64,000 bases of DNA, taken from positions 496,001 to 560,000 of the forward strand of contig CADDXC010000001.1 of NCBI GenBank assembly GCA_902809985.1, given 5' to 3'. The notes beneath the pieces are model-generated. The model was given only the letters and a program-made list of their open reading frames with translations. It had not been told where the DNA came from and ran no database searches. Within the stretch, counting starts at the first letter, position 1; every line of letters begins with the position of its first letter. Below are positions 43,302 through 50,880 of the stretch, piece after piece. The translations under genes and the position numbers were made by a program. The stretch is from Clostridiaceae bacterium BL-3 (lineage in GTDB: Bacteria; Bacillota; Clostridia; Clostridiales; Clostridiaceae).

Positions 43302-43586
43302 TTGCAGAAAAAATCTATTAAGAATTTGAAGGTAAACTGTGATAGATGTGGAAAACAATTTGAAATAAAAAAGCTCAAAACCAAATGGATGGATGAAAAT
43401 GTCCAGAGGACCTATTTTGTTTGTCCATACTGTAATCAGGAATATACTTCGTTTTATGCAGATGAAAGGGTAAGAAAAAATATCAAGGAAATAGAGAAAC
43501 TTCAAAAGAGATATGACGAAATAGCCCAACAAAATAAAGAGATAATGCAGGAACTTAGGCAAAAGTATGAAGGGAGTAAATTATGA
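43302..43586 (+). CDS. Zinc-ribbon head-region protein
   Basis: 94 residues from a TTG start (GGAGGGG upstream). VNCDRCGKQFEI ... YFVCPYCNQEYTSF gives two CxxC pairs, followed by a coiled coil (IKEIEKLQKRYDEIAQQNKEIMQEL). Often found next to phage head genes; probably nucleic acid or protein binding. Overlaps the next gene (ATGA). Confidence 0.7.
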   Translation: MQKKSIKNLKVNCDRCGKQFEIKKLKTKWMDENVQRTYFVCPYCNQEYTSFYADERVRKNIKEIEKLQKRYDEIAQQNKEIMQELRQKYEGSKL

Positions 43587-43882
43587 GTTCTATAAGTAGA
43601 TTGCCGGAAAAATGTTCAAAATGCCCGAATGCTAAAAAGTGCAGCAATAAAAGAATGGAGGCTTGTGCATATTTGAAGCTTCCTAAGAAGCTGTTAAATG
43701 ATTGCGCTGCTCCTTTAACAAATTCTTTAATGGCACCGGTTGCAAGAGTGCGTAACCCTATAGCAATAAAGATGGGCGATTACGGTACTATAAACACTAG
43801 CCTAGAAGAAATTAAGGAAAAGTTAGAAAAAGAATTTTATAAATTAGCATGTGAAAAAGCATCTACCATATATAATGGTTAG
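43583..43882 (+). CDS. Cys-rich small head-region protein
   Basis: 99 residues. Six Cys in the first half (EKCSKCPNAKKCSNKRMEACAYLKL), which may bind zinc, then a helical C-terminus (LEEIKEKLEKEFYKLACEKAS). Unknown function; part of the head operon, followed by a terminator. Confidence 0.6.
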   Translation: MSSISRLPEKCSKCPNAKKCSNKRMEACAYLKLPKKLLNDCAAPLTNSLMAPVARVRNPIAIKMGDYGTINTSLEEIKEKLEKEFYKLACEKASTIYNG

Positions 43883-43883
43883 C

Positions 43884-43913
43884 AAGTCTTAGAAATAAGG
43901 CTTTTTATTTTTG
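43884..43913 (+). terminator. Terminator before the scaffold genes
   Basis: AAGTCTTA/TAAGGCTT with a GAAA tetraloop and TTTTTATTTTT. Read-through or an inner promoter must serve the capsid genes. Confidence 0.8.
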
Positions 43914-43940
43914 ATCTGAATTAGAAGGGAGGTTATATTA

Positions 43941-44129
43941 ATGCCAAAAGATCTATCTGTAAAAGTAGATATTACGGAAACTGATGCGTTCAAAGGCTTT
44001 ATAAATATTTTGAAAGAAGTTATGGAAGATAAAAGGGTTCCTGATGCAGTGAAGAATGATATCACGGTTAAAATTAATGACTTAATAAATAAAAATAAGG
44101 AGGAACAGTGTAATGCCGAAGTTAAATGA
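43941..44129 (+). CDS. Small head protein, unknown
   Basis: 62 residues; AGGGAGG upstream. Helical (DAFKGFINILKEVMEDKRVPDAVKNDITVKINDLINK). Overlaps the scaffold gene by 17 bases, suggesting coupling. Confidence 0.65.
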   Translation: MPKDLSVKVDITETDAFKGFINILKEVMEDKRVPDAVKNDITVKINDLINKNKEEQCNAEVK

Positions 44130-44766
44130 AATTTTAGGAGAGGCTGCTTTTGCACAGATACCAGAGGACATTAAAAAGAAATATGCTGATGTTGATTTGG
44201 TGGATAGCACAAGTTATATTGAAAAATCCGAATTGGATACTGCCAATAATTCAATTAAGGATTATAAGAAACAGCTTAAAGATAGGGATAAGCAGCTAGA
44301 GGACTTGAAGGAAAAAGCAAAAGGAAACGAGGAACTCACAGCTGAAATTGAAAAATTGAAAGAAGAAAACAAGAATGTGACCAAGGACTATGAAGCTAAG
44401 ATTGAAAAACTGAATTTTGATACCAAGCTTGATAAGGCTCTTGCAGCTGCTAAGGCTAAAAATCCTAAAACTGTAAAAGCTCTTTTGAATATAGAAAATC
44501 TAAAGCTTGATGGTGAAGATATTATAGGGCTTAAAGAGCAACTTGATGGCTTGAAGGAATCTGATGGGTATTTGTTTGATGAAAATGGTACTGAAACAAA
44601 TTCTAATGCAGGAGTGGGAGGTACTGGGAATATAGGCAATCCCGGCTCACAGCAACCAGGTAAAGGACTAAGCCTGGGGGAAAGACTTGCAAAGCAGAAA
44701 ACAGAAGCCATGAAAGCTACAGAAGCTCAAAATAAATTCTTTTCAATAGGAGGTACAAATAAATGA
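44113..44766 (+). CDS. Scaffolding protein (GP20-type minor structural protein)
   Basis: 217 residues, mostly coiled coil (about 35-105: KDYKKQLKDRDKQLEDLKEKAKGNEELTAEIEKL), then LDKALAAAKAKNPKTVKALLNIENLKLDGEDIIGLKEQLDGLKES, the signature of the phage GP20/SPP1 gp11-like scaffold. Ends in a polar Gly/Gln tail. Overlaps the next gene by four bases (ATGA). Confidence 0.88.
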   Translation: MPKLNEILGEAAFAQIPEDIKKKYADVDLVDSTSYIEKSELDTANNSIKDYKKQLKDRDKQLEDLKEKAKGNEELTAEIEKLKEENKNVTKDYEAKIEKLNFDTKLDKALAAAKAKNPKTVKALLNIENLKLDGEDIIGLKEQLDGLKESDGYLFDENGTETNSNAGVGGTGNIGNPGSQQPGKGLSLGERLAKQKTEAMKATEAQNKFFSIGGTNK

Positions 44767-45122
44767 TTGAGAGCACTAAAACCTATATGGGTGAAAACAA
44801 AACTATATTGCAATTTGCAGGAGAATTATTCCAGAATGTTGGAGTAAAAATCAATAGTGCAGATTTTGAACTTGATTCAGCTACAGGTAAAAGGATAGTT
44901 AAAGCAGGTACCGTGATAAGTAAAGATGGGAAAATTGTTGATGGTACAACCATAACCAATGATAAGGCTTTTGGACTGGTCTATAGAGATGTAGATCTTA
45001 CACTATCTAATGGTACTGAAACTATACCTGTTACTGTATTTGGTTTTATAAATGAAGCTGCGTTACCAGCAGAGGTACCTGCTGATGCAAAAGCGGCAAT
45101 GAAGATGCTAATGTTTTTATAA
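44763..45122 (+). CDS. Head decoration/fibre-type protein
   Basis: 119 residues, beta-rich (TGKRIVKAGTVISKDGKIVDGTT; AFGLVYRDVDLTLSNGTETIPVTVFGFINEA). Position between scaffold and capsid matches capsid-stabilising decoration proteins of lambda gpD/head-fibre type. Confidence 0.7.
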   Translation: MIESTKTYMGENKTILQFAGELFQNVGVKINSADFELDSATGKRIVKAGTVISKDGKIVDGTTITNDKAFGLVYRDVDLTLSNGTETIPVTVFGFINEAALPAEVPADAKAAMKMLMFL

Positions 45123-45144
45123 TCTTTAAGGAGGTTTTTTAATA

Positions 45145-46176
45145 ATGGATTGGAGAGATATTATAAACGTACAGGAAATAGCAACATATATACAGAACTT
45201 ACCGCCAGAGATATTACTTGGTGAAAGCTTATTTCCAAGAACTAAACAGCAGGGAATGGAACTTAAATATATCAAGGGTGCCAATGAGAAGCCAGTAGTT
45301 TTGAGACAGTCGACTTTTGATGTAGCTGTCAAAATTAGAGCTTTAAAGGCTCAAGTAGATGAAATTACTAAGCAGATGCCATTTTTCAAAGAATCTGTTT
45401 TAATCAATGAAAAAGATAGGCAGGATTTGTTGATGGCACTTGCAGCACAGAAAAGTACCGTTGTTGATATAATAACTCAAAGAATATTTGACAATTACAA
45501 AGGGCTTATTAATGCCGGTGATTATCAAATGGAAAGAATGAGAATGCAGCTTCTTGCAGATGGAGTAATAAATATTATATCTGCGGATGGTGATATTGTA
45601 TTTGATTTTGGAGTTCCTTCAGGACATAAAGAAGTTTTGGCAGGTACTGCAAAATGGTCTGATTCAGATAACTCGAATCCCGTAATAGATATATTGAGAT
45701 GGAAAAGACAAATGGCCAATGAAGGATATTCTCTTACCAGGGCTGTGACAAGTGCTGAAACTTTTGCCTATATAGCTGCAAACAAGAATATTCAAAAGGC
45801 CTTTGCACCACAAAATCCCAATTATTTGATGGGAGATAATGAAGTTAAGGCTTTTATACAGAATAAGACTGGAATAACTTTAGCAAGTGAAGAAGGAACC
45901 TATAAGCTTGAGGATGGCAGTTCTCAGCCTTATATGCCTGTGGGTAAATTTACATTAATACCTGATGGTATATTGGGTAATACGTATTATGGAACTACAC
46001 CAGAAGAGGCGGATAAGTTATTTGGTTCTGGGCTTAATTGTGAAATAGTTAGAACTGGAGTTGCAATAACCACTATGAAGAAAGAAGATCCAGTAACGGT
46101 ACAGACTAAGGTATCTCAATTGGGGATGCCGAGCTTTGAACGTGCAAATGAATGTTTCTTTGCAACAGTAGCATAG
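45145..46176 (+). CDS. Major capsid protein (gpE family)
   Basis: 343 residues of the phage capsid E family (HK97 fold): NLPPEILLGESLFPRTKQQGMELKYIKG, MPFFKESVLINEKDRQDLL and GAEEADKLF-like C-terminal stretch ending ATVA. Standard position after scaffold and decoration genes. Confidence 0.92.
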   Translation: MDWRDIINVQEIATYIQNLPPEILLGESLFPRTKQQGMELKYIKGANEKPVVLRQSTFDVAVKIRALKAQVDEITKQMPFFKESVLINEKDRQDLLMALAAQKSTVVDIITQRIFDNYKGLINAGDYQMERMRMQLLADGVINIISADGDIVFDFGVPSGHKEVLAGTAKWSDSDNSNPVIDILRWKRQMANEGYSLTRAVTSAETFAYIAANKNIQKAFAPQNPNYLMGDNEVKAFIQNKTGITLASEEGTYKLEDGSSQPYMPVGKFTLIPDGILGNTYYGTTPEEADKLFGSGLNCEIVRTGVAITTMKKEDPVTVQTKVSQLGMPSFERANECFFATVA

Positions 46177-46208
46177 AGATTTCAATTTCTCTGTGCTCAA
46201 TTTTTTAT
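46172..46208 (+). terminator. Hairpin after the capsid gene
   Basis: CATAGAGA/TCTCTGTG spans the capsid stop codon and is followed after four bases by TTTTTTAT. It may act as a partial terminator that keeps capsid expression above downstream genes. Confidence 0.6.
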
Positions 46209-46227
46209 ATGAGAAAGGATGATATAA

Positions 46228-46422
46228 ATGGCAGCAGCCAAGGAAAATGTGGTTGAAGTAACTGCAAAAGTTAATATTAAATATGATAATGACATAAAGA
46301 AAGCTGGAGGAAAACTAAAGATAAGAGAATCTGATTTAAAAGAACTTCAGGGTAAAGGATATATAAGTTATATTCCGCCAGTACAGAATCAGCAAACATC
46401 ACAAAATCCGCCCAGTAAGTAG
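46228..46422 (+). CDS. Small head protein with Pro-rich tail
   Basis: 64 residues: helix-turn of unknown fold (KYDNDIKKAGGKLKIRESDLKEL) and a Gln/Pro tail (PPVQNQQTSQNPPSK). AGAAAGGATG upstream. Commonly seen between capsid and connector genes; function unknown. Confidence 0.65.
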   Translation: MAAAKENVVEVTAKVNIKYDNDIKKAGGKLKIRESDLKELQGKGYISYIPPVQNQQTSQNPPSK

Positions 46423-46431
46423 GTGAAGATT

Positions 46432-46707
46432 ATGGCCAGCGATTTGAATATATTGAAATTTAACCTGCAGGAGAAAGAGTATCCTTATTTTGATGATGAG
46501 GATTTACAACTGCTTCTTGATAAAAATGACGGAGATTTGCAGGCTGCAAGTTATGAAGGATGCATGAAAAAAGCTGTAGCAGATGATTCGCTTACCCTAT
46601 CCAACATAAAGCTTTCTAGCAATAGAGAATATTGGCTTGTACTTGCAAAACAATTTAAACCAGCACCGAATTATATTACCAGCATGAAAAGAGCTGATGG
46701 GCAATGA
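46432..46707 (+). CDS. Head-tail connector protein
   Basis: 91 residues (ATG at 46432, AGGTG upstream). LDEEDLQ-like pattern YPYFDDEDLQLLLDKNDGDLQAASYEGCMKKAVADDSLTLSNIKL is typical of small SPP1 gp15/HK97 gp6-like connectors. Overlaps the next start by four bases. Confidence 0.75.
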   Translation: MASDLNILKFNLQEKEYPYFDDEDLQLLLDKNDGDLQAASYEGCMKKAVADDSLTLSNIKLSSNREYWLVLAKQFKPAPNYITSMKRADGQ

Positions 46708-47078
46708 GATGGGATGAGACTAAAAAGCAGAGGATAAGAAACCAGCTTGTGAGAAAAGTTACCCCGTTTATGAAAGATGTAATAATCTTGAGGCCAGGAA
46801 AAAATGTTTTTGGAGAATATGAGGAAGATCAATATGTCTGTAATGTTAAAGGATATTACCACATAGGAAGCACTTCTGTTAATATAGTCAACAATAGCAC
46901 AGATGCTGCAAATCTAAACAGGAACTATCAGGACAGGCTTTTGATGATAGTTGATGATGAGGTAAGAAAAATAAAAGAGCATGACTATTTTAAACTTGAT
47001 GATGTTATATATGAAATAATAGATAAAGGGAACATTCAAGATATTGTCTGGGATACTTGTTTAAAGAGGAAGGAGTGA
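46704..47078 (+). CDS. Head closure/adaptor protein
   Basis: 124 residues, beta-rich: DVIILRPGKNVFGEYEEDQYVCNVKGYYH ... DYFKLDDVIYEIIDKGNIQDIVWD. Matches head-tail stopper proteins by place and fold pattern. Confidence 0.7.
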   Translation: MRWDETKKQRIRNQLVRKVTPFMKDVIILRPGKNVFGEYEEDQYVCNVKGYYHIGSTSVNIVNNSTDAANLNRNYQDRLLMIVDDEVRKIKEHDYFKLDDVIYEIIDKGNIQDIVWDTCLKRKE

Positions 47079-47084
47079 AAAACC

Positions 47085-47519
47085 ATGGATGGATTTAAGA
47101 TTGATGCAGCGGATTTCCTAGAAAAAATTGCTGACAATGGGTTAGTTAATAAAAAAATGAAATCGGCGGTAGGAATTTACTGCGATAGTTCTGGTAAAAA
47201 GATGGAAGGCTATGCTAAAAACAATGCTAAATGGGAAGATAGAACTGGAAATGCAAGGCAGACTATAAAAGGCGGATTCAAATGGGAAGATAATGATAAA
47301 TGCAGTGCTTATGTAGCTGGCAATATGGAATATTCCCCATATCTTGAGTTGGCACATGCTAGAGGCAAAAGCGGAGATGATGAGGTTGGCATGGAAGTAG
47401 CTCCTTCTTTTGAACAGCTTGAACTTGCCAATGAAGGCAAGTATGCAATATTAAGACCTACAGTTAGGAAGCTTACTCCTGAATTTATTAATGGAATGAC
47501 TAATCTTTTAAATAGGTGA
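47085..47519 (+). CDS. HK97 gp10-like tail completion protein
   Basis: 144 residues. ADNGLVNKKMKSAVGIYCDSSGKKMEGYAKNNAKWEDRTGNARQTIKG and the Y-L-E-L-A-H motif (YSPYLELAHAR) plus C-terminal APSFEQLELANEG ... RPTVRKL are characteristic of the gp10 family. Confidence 0.82.
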   Translation: MDGFKIDAADFLEKIADNGLVNKKMKSAVGIYCDSSGKKMEGYAKNNAKWEDRTGNARQTIKGGFKWEDNDKCSAYVAGNMEYSPYLELAHARGKSGDDEVGMEVAPSFEQLELANEGKYAILRPTVRKLTPEFINGMTNLLNR

Positions 47520-47523
47520 TAAT

Positions 47524-47955
47524 ATGGCAGAGGCTAATTTTAAATATGCAGTTCCAGGAGACGTATTACAAAATTATATAGATGGATTGTATGAGCCACG
47601 TACCGTATGGGAACGTGTTTTTTTATTACTTAAAAGTAAAGGTGTAGATGTATATTCTCCAGGACAGCATGAAGGAAAATGCACATCTCCTTACGTTGTA
47701 ATAAAAAATACTGGAATCATGGGATTCCAAGGCAGTAATCAGATAGGGTCACAGACATTGGATGTAATTATTTATTATCCTGCAACAAATTATTCAAATA
47801 TAGAGCCTTATACAACTCAAATCCAAGGCTTTTTAAGCGGGTTGAGAGAGTATATAAGGCCTACAGGGAATATTACACCGGTTGTTTTAGACAACACAGT
47901 AAATGGATATACGCAAACAATTGAATATCAAACATTTCAAAGATTAAGGAGGTAA
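47524..47955 (+). CDS. Tail terminator/minor capsid-type protein
   Basis: 143 residues. KGVDVYSPGQHEGKCTSPYVVIKNTGI ... QTLDVIIYYPATNYSNIEPYTTQIQGFL ... YQTFQRLRR fits the tail terminator family that caps the tail tube. Followed after five bases by the tail tube gene. Confidence 0.7.
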   Translation: MAEANFKYAVPGDVLQNYIDGLYEPRTVWERVFLLLKSKGVDVYSPGQHEGKCTSPYVVIKNTGIMGFQGSNQIGSQTLDVIIYYPATNYSNIEPYTTQIQGFLSGLREYIRPTGNITPVVLDNTVNGYTQTIEYQTFQRLRR

Positions 47956-47960
47956 AAAGA

Positions 47961-48848
47961 ATGTCAGAGACTGAAACTTCATCTTTGCCAATTGCCAATA
48001 TAGCATTAGCAGAGATAATAAATGAAATAACAAATGAAGCCTTTATTTTTGATACTGCTGAAAAAGCAGATGCAAAACCTGATTTAAGTAAAGGGAAAGA
48101 AGATATCCTACGAGTTAAAAATAGAATAATTGCAATGAATAGAACTGACGATATTTGTATTGGATATAACATAAAGCTCACAGATAATACATTTTCACCA
48201 GAACTTATGGCGTTGATAGATGGTGGTGTAGCTACAGAAAATGGATATGAAGGGCCTGAAGTAGGAAAGGTAGTTAATAAAGCACCTTACACTTTAAATT
48301 TATATAGTGAAGAAAAGGACTATGATTCTTCAACACTTAGATATGCAAAATTCTCTTTCAAGCATAATAAAGGAACACCAGTTGAATTTCAATTTGAAGA
48401 CGGAAAGTTTTATGTGCCTGAATTTGAATCAACGAGCAGACCCAAGAGAGGTGAGAAGCCTGTATATATTACTTTTGTAGATGAATTGCCAAGCGTAGAT
48501 GATGGAGGAAGTACAGCTACAGTACCAAATCCACCAGAACCGACTACTCCGGATGAATCTACGGGTACACCAGGAGTAACCATAGGATCTGATTGTAGAG
48601 TAACATGGACTTTTGCTGATGCTGTAAATGATGCAGATGTGATAGCTGCTAATTTTAAGGTCACAAAAAAATCAGATGGATCAGTTGTTCCGGGTGATGT
48701 AACTATGGATACAACTAAAAAGATTATTACTTTTGTGCCTACAAGTATAAGTGCTGGTGTAACTTATGAAGCTACTGCAGCATCCATAAGGAAAGCTGAC
48801 GGAAGCGGTAATACAACATCAGTAACAGTTGAGTTTACTACAGCATAG
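47961..48848 (+). CDS. Major tail tube protein with C-terminal Ig-like domain
   Basis: 295 residues. The first ~185 match clostridial phage tail tube proteins (NRTDDICIGYNIKLTDNTFSPELMALIDGG; RPKRGEKPVYITFVDELP). After a Pro/Thr linker (about 190-210) comes an Ig-like domain (WTFADAVNDADVIAANFKVTKKSDGSVV ... SISAGVTYEATAAS), of the Big_5/SbsA type, which would decorate the tail surface and may bind cell-wall sugar. Confidence 0.82.
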   Translation: MSETETSSLPIANIALAEIINEITNEAFIFDTAEKADAKPDLSKGKEDILRVKNRIIAMNRTDDICIGYNIKLTDNTFSPELMALIDGGVATENGYEGPEVGKVVNKAPYTLNLYSEEKDYDSSTLRYAKFSFKHNKGTPVEFQFEDGKFYVPEFESTSRPKRGEKPVYITFVDELPSVDDGGSTATVPNPPEPTTPDESTGTPGVTIGSDCRVTWTFADAVNDADVIAANFKVTKKSDGSVVPGDVTMDTTKKIITFVPTSISAGVTYEATAASIRKADGSGNTTSVTVEFTTA

Positions 48849-48859
48849 GAGGGTTTTAA

Positions 48860-49315
48860 ATGGATGAATTAAAAGTAACAAGCATGGAAGAATTAAGGAG
48901 TCAGTCTACAGAAGTGATAGAACTATCTCCTTTTGCAGGAGATAAATTTATTCATGTAAGAGTAAAAAGGCTTTCCATTTTAGGATTGTGTCAAAGTGGA
49001 GAAATACCCAATCAGCTTTTAGGAGTAGCAAGAAAATTGTTCTATCAGGAAGATATTCAAAAAATAGACTTAAAAGAGTATGGAAAAATAATAGATATAA
49101 TCTGTGAAAATACTTTGGTTAAGCCGAGTATAGAGCAATTAAAAGAAGCAGGCTTGAAGCTCACGGATGTGCAGAAATTTGAACTTTGGGCCTACAGCCA
49201 ACAGGGGGTGGAAGGGTTAAAATCCTTTCGTAAGGTCACAAAGGATACTTTCAATAATAACAATGTCAAGGATATACAAAATAAGGCCAAGTCAAATTTT
49301 AAGAATAGAAAATAA
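48860..49315 (+). CDS. Tail assembly chaperone (gpG-like)
   Basis: 151 residues, helical: ELRSQSTEVIELSPFAGDKFIHVRVKRLSILGLCQSGEIPN and EYGKIIDIICENTLVKPSIEQLKEAGLKLTDVQK. In siphoviruses this protein is made with a frameshifted longer form. A second frame (49221-49475) overlaps its 3' end. Confidence 0.8.
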   Translation: MDELKVTSMEELRSQSTEVIELSPFAGDKFIHVRVKRLSILGLCQSGEIPNQLLGVARKLFYQEDIQKIDLKEYGKIIDIICENTLVKPSIEQLKEAGLKLTDVQKFELWAYSQQGVEGLKSFRKVTKDTFNNNNVKDIQNKAKSNFKNRK

Positions 49316-49475
49316 TTATGATGCCTTTTGCTTTGACGAGGCATGCGATTATATATTGAGTGAACTTTCCAAAGAAAAGCCAAGAACTCCTAAATGGGGT
49401 GATAATAAAAGGCAAGTTACAGATAATAATAAATCGACAATTAAATGGATGATGAAACATAATAAGCCTCTATAG
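49221..49475 (+). CDS. Frameshift extension of the tail chaperone (gpT-like)
   Basis: This frame is open from 49221 to 49475 and overlaps gpG by 95 bases. It holds NNYDAFCFDEACDYILSEL, which matches the C-terminal extension of frameshifted tail chaperones. Moving from the gpG frame requires +1 (or -2) slippage, not the usual -1. Candidate slip sites include TTTAAG at 49300-49305 and the AAAA run before the gpG stop. An internal ATG (49263) has no convincing ribosome site. Confidence 0.65.
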   Translation, partial: NPFVRSQRILSIITMSRIYKIRPSQILRIENNYDAFCFDEACDYILSELSKEKPRTPKWGDNKRQVTDNNKSTIKWMMKHNKPL

Positions 49476-49485
49476 ATAGCTAATA

Positions 49486-49515
49486 TTGGACAAAGTTTAT
49501 ACATTTTGTTACAAT
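49486..49515 (+). promoter_or_regulatory. Promoter of the PH-SHOCT cargo gene
   Basis: TTGGAC (49486-49491) and TACAAT (49510-49515), 18-bp spacer, 40 bases before the start codon. Confidence 0.65.
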
Positions 49516-49554
49516 ATAGTTAATAAAATATGAATTTTGCAAGGGGGATTTGTT

Positions 49555-50076
49555 ATGCCATCATTAAACGAGATTAAAAGACAGATGAAAAAGGCTAATG
49601 TTACGGATACTTTTGGCACTAAAAAAGAAATTAAATTTTTACCACAAGTATTAAGGAAAGATGAAGAAATAAAATATATGACATCAGGTTTTTTAGATGG
49701 GAATACATGGCTTATAACATGTACTAATAAAAGAGTTATATTTTTAGATAAAGGTATGGTTTTTGGCTTAAAACAGAAAGAAATCCCTTTAGAAAAAATA
49801 AATTCTATAGGACAAAAAAGAGGATTGATTTTGGGGAAAATAGAAATTTGGCATGGAGCTTCAAAAATATTGATAGAGAATATAACTAAAGATACACTAC
49901 AACCCATGATAGATGCTATTAATACAGCTAGAGAACAATTTAAAAAGCCAATAGCAGAATCAGGAGCTGAAAATGTACCAGAACAAATAAAGAAATTGGC
50001 AGAATTAAAAAGTCAAGGTATACTCACAGAGCAAGAATTTACTAAAAAGAAAACTGAATTATTAGCAAAGATGTAG
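49555..50076 (+). CDS. Bacterial PH-like/SHOCT domain protein (prophage moron)
   Basis: 173 residues. Residues about 35-125 resemble the YokE-like bacterial PH domain (EEIKYMTSGFLDGNTWLITCTNKRVIFLDKG); the last ~30 are a SHOCT motif (PEQIKKLAELKSQGILTEQEFTKKKTELL). SHOCT modules help oligomerisation or binding. It is not a tail component and has its own promoter and terminator in the middle of the tail operon. Start 49555 follows AAGGGGG. Confidence 0.82.
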   Translation: MPSLNEIKRQMKKANVTDTFGTKKEIKFLPQVLRKDEEIKYMTSGFLDGNTWLITCTNKRVIFLDKGMVFGLKQKEIPLEKINSIGQKRGLILGKIEIWHGASKILIENITKDTLQPMIDAINTAREQFKKPIAESGAENVPEQIKKLAELKSQGILTEQEFTKKKTELLAKM

Positions 50077-50101
50077 AGAATCACTTAGGTGGTTCTTTTT
50101 A
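50077..50101 (+). terminator. Terminator after the PH-SHOCT gene
   Basis: AGAATCAC/GTGGTTCT stem with TTAG loop and TTTTT. Confidence 0.82.
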
Positions 50102-50143
50102 GTGGGAAATATTCAAACCTCTTAAAAATAATATAAATTTTAT

Positions 50144-50179
50144 ATAAGTAGGACATTTTTATCCTACTTATGATATAAT
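50144..50179 (+). promoter_or_regulatory. Operator-promoter of phd-doc
   Basis: A perfect 10-bp inverted repeat, ATAAGTAGGA (50144-50153) and TCCTACTTAT (50162-50171), overlaps a promoter: AGGACA (50150-50155), 18-bp spacer, TATAAT (50174-50179). Palindromic operators over the promoter are usual for Phd-Doc autorepression. Confidence 0.8.
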
Positions 50180-50212
50180 ATAAACATATTATAATATTAA
50201 GGAGGGGTTTCA

Positions 50213-50458
50213 ATGTTGGTAAATACAAAAAAGATAGTTTCAATGTCAGAAGCTAACCAGAATTTTTCTAAAGTAGCCAAGATAGTTGATGAGGACAAAT
50301 CGGTAGTTATTATGAAAAACAATAAACCTAAATATGTAGTCCTGGATTTTGAAGAATTTACTAAAGAAGCTGTATCTGAAGAACAAACTCTTGATAGGAT
50401 TGCAGATAAAATTCTTGAAGAAAATATAGAAGCTTTTAAGGAACTAGCTGATAGATGA
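50213..50458 (+). CDS. phd: Phd/YefM-family antitoxin
   Basis: 81 residues. N-terminal Phd fold (IVSMSEANQNFSKVAKIVDEDKSVVIMKNNKPKYVVLDFEEF) for DNA binding, and a C-terminal helix (DKILEENIEAFKELADR) that should wrap around the toxin. AAGGAGGGG upstream. Overlaps the toxin start by four bases (ATGA). Confidence 0.92.
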   Translation: MLVNTKKIVSMSEANQNFSKVAKIVDEDKSVVIMKNNKPKYVVLDFEEFTKEAVSEEQTLDRIADKILEENIEAFKELADR

Positions 50459-50829
50459 AATATATATCCTTAGAATATATAATAAAATTGCATGATAAGA
50501 TGATAGATAGTACAGGCGGGTCAAAAGGAATTAGGGATATGGAGCTTTTGAAATCATCAGTAGAAAATTCCAGGGCTACATTTGGTGGGAAAGATTTATA
50601 TCCGACTGCTGAATCCAAATGTGCAAATATCTGTTTTAATATAATAAAAAATCATGCATTTGTGGATTACAATAAAAGAACTGGCATATACGTTATGCTT
50701 ATGCTTCTTGAGTACAACAATATTAAATTAGAATTTACTCAAAAAGAATTAGTTGATTTAGGCGTAGATATAGCATCAGGAAAATTAAATCAGGAAGATA
50801 TAATAACTTGGATAGTAAATCATAAATAA
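50455..50829 (+). CDS. doc: Doc-family toxin (Fic fold kinase)
   Basis: 124 residues. The Doc motif is HAFVDYNKRTG (His67, Asp71, Asn73, Lys74), with GGSKGIRDMELLKSSVENSRATFGG upstream as in Doc/death-on-curing proteins. P1 Doc phosphorylates elongation factor Tu and stops translation. All key residues are present, so an active toxin is likely. Confidence 0.93.
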   Translation: MKYISLEYIIKLHDKMIDSTGGSKGIRDMELLKSSVENSRATFGGKDLYPTAESKCANICFNIIKNHAFVDYNKRTGIYVMLMLLEYNNIKLEFTQKELVDLGVDIASGKLNQEDIITWIVNHK

Positions 50830-50858
50830 GCGCTTACTTTTTAGTAGGTGCTTTTATT
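50828..50858 (+). terminator. Terminator after phd-doc
   Basis: AAGCGCTTACT/AGTAGGTGCTT with a TTTT loop, then TTATT. Its right arm resembles the hairpin at 43247. Confidence 0.78.
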
Positions 50859-50880
50859 ATGCACGAAAAGAGGTGAGAAT

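Noticed and set aside
50641..50690. Doc motif at first seemed to lack the Fic glycine (HAFVDYNKR)
   Set aside because: Canonical Doc proteins carry H-x-F-x-D-x-N-K-R (as in P1 Doc), so this motif is intact rather than degenerate.
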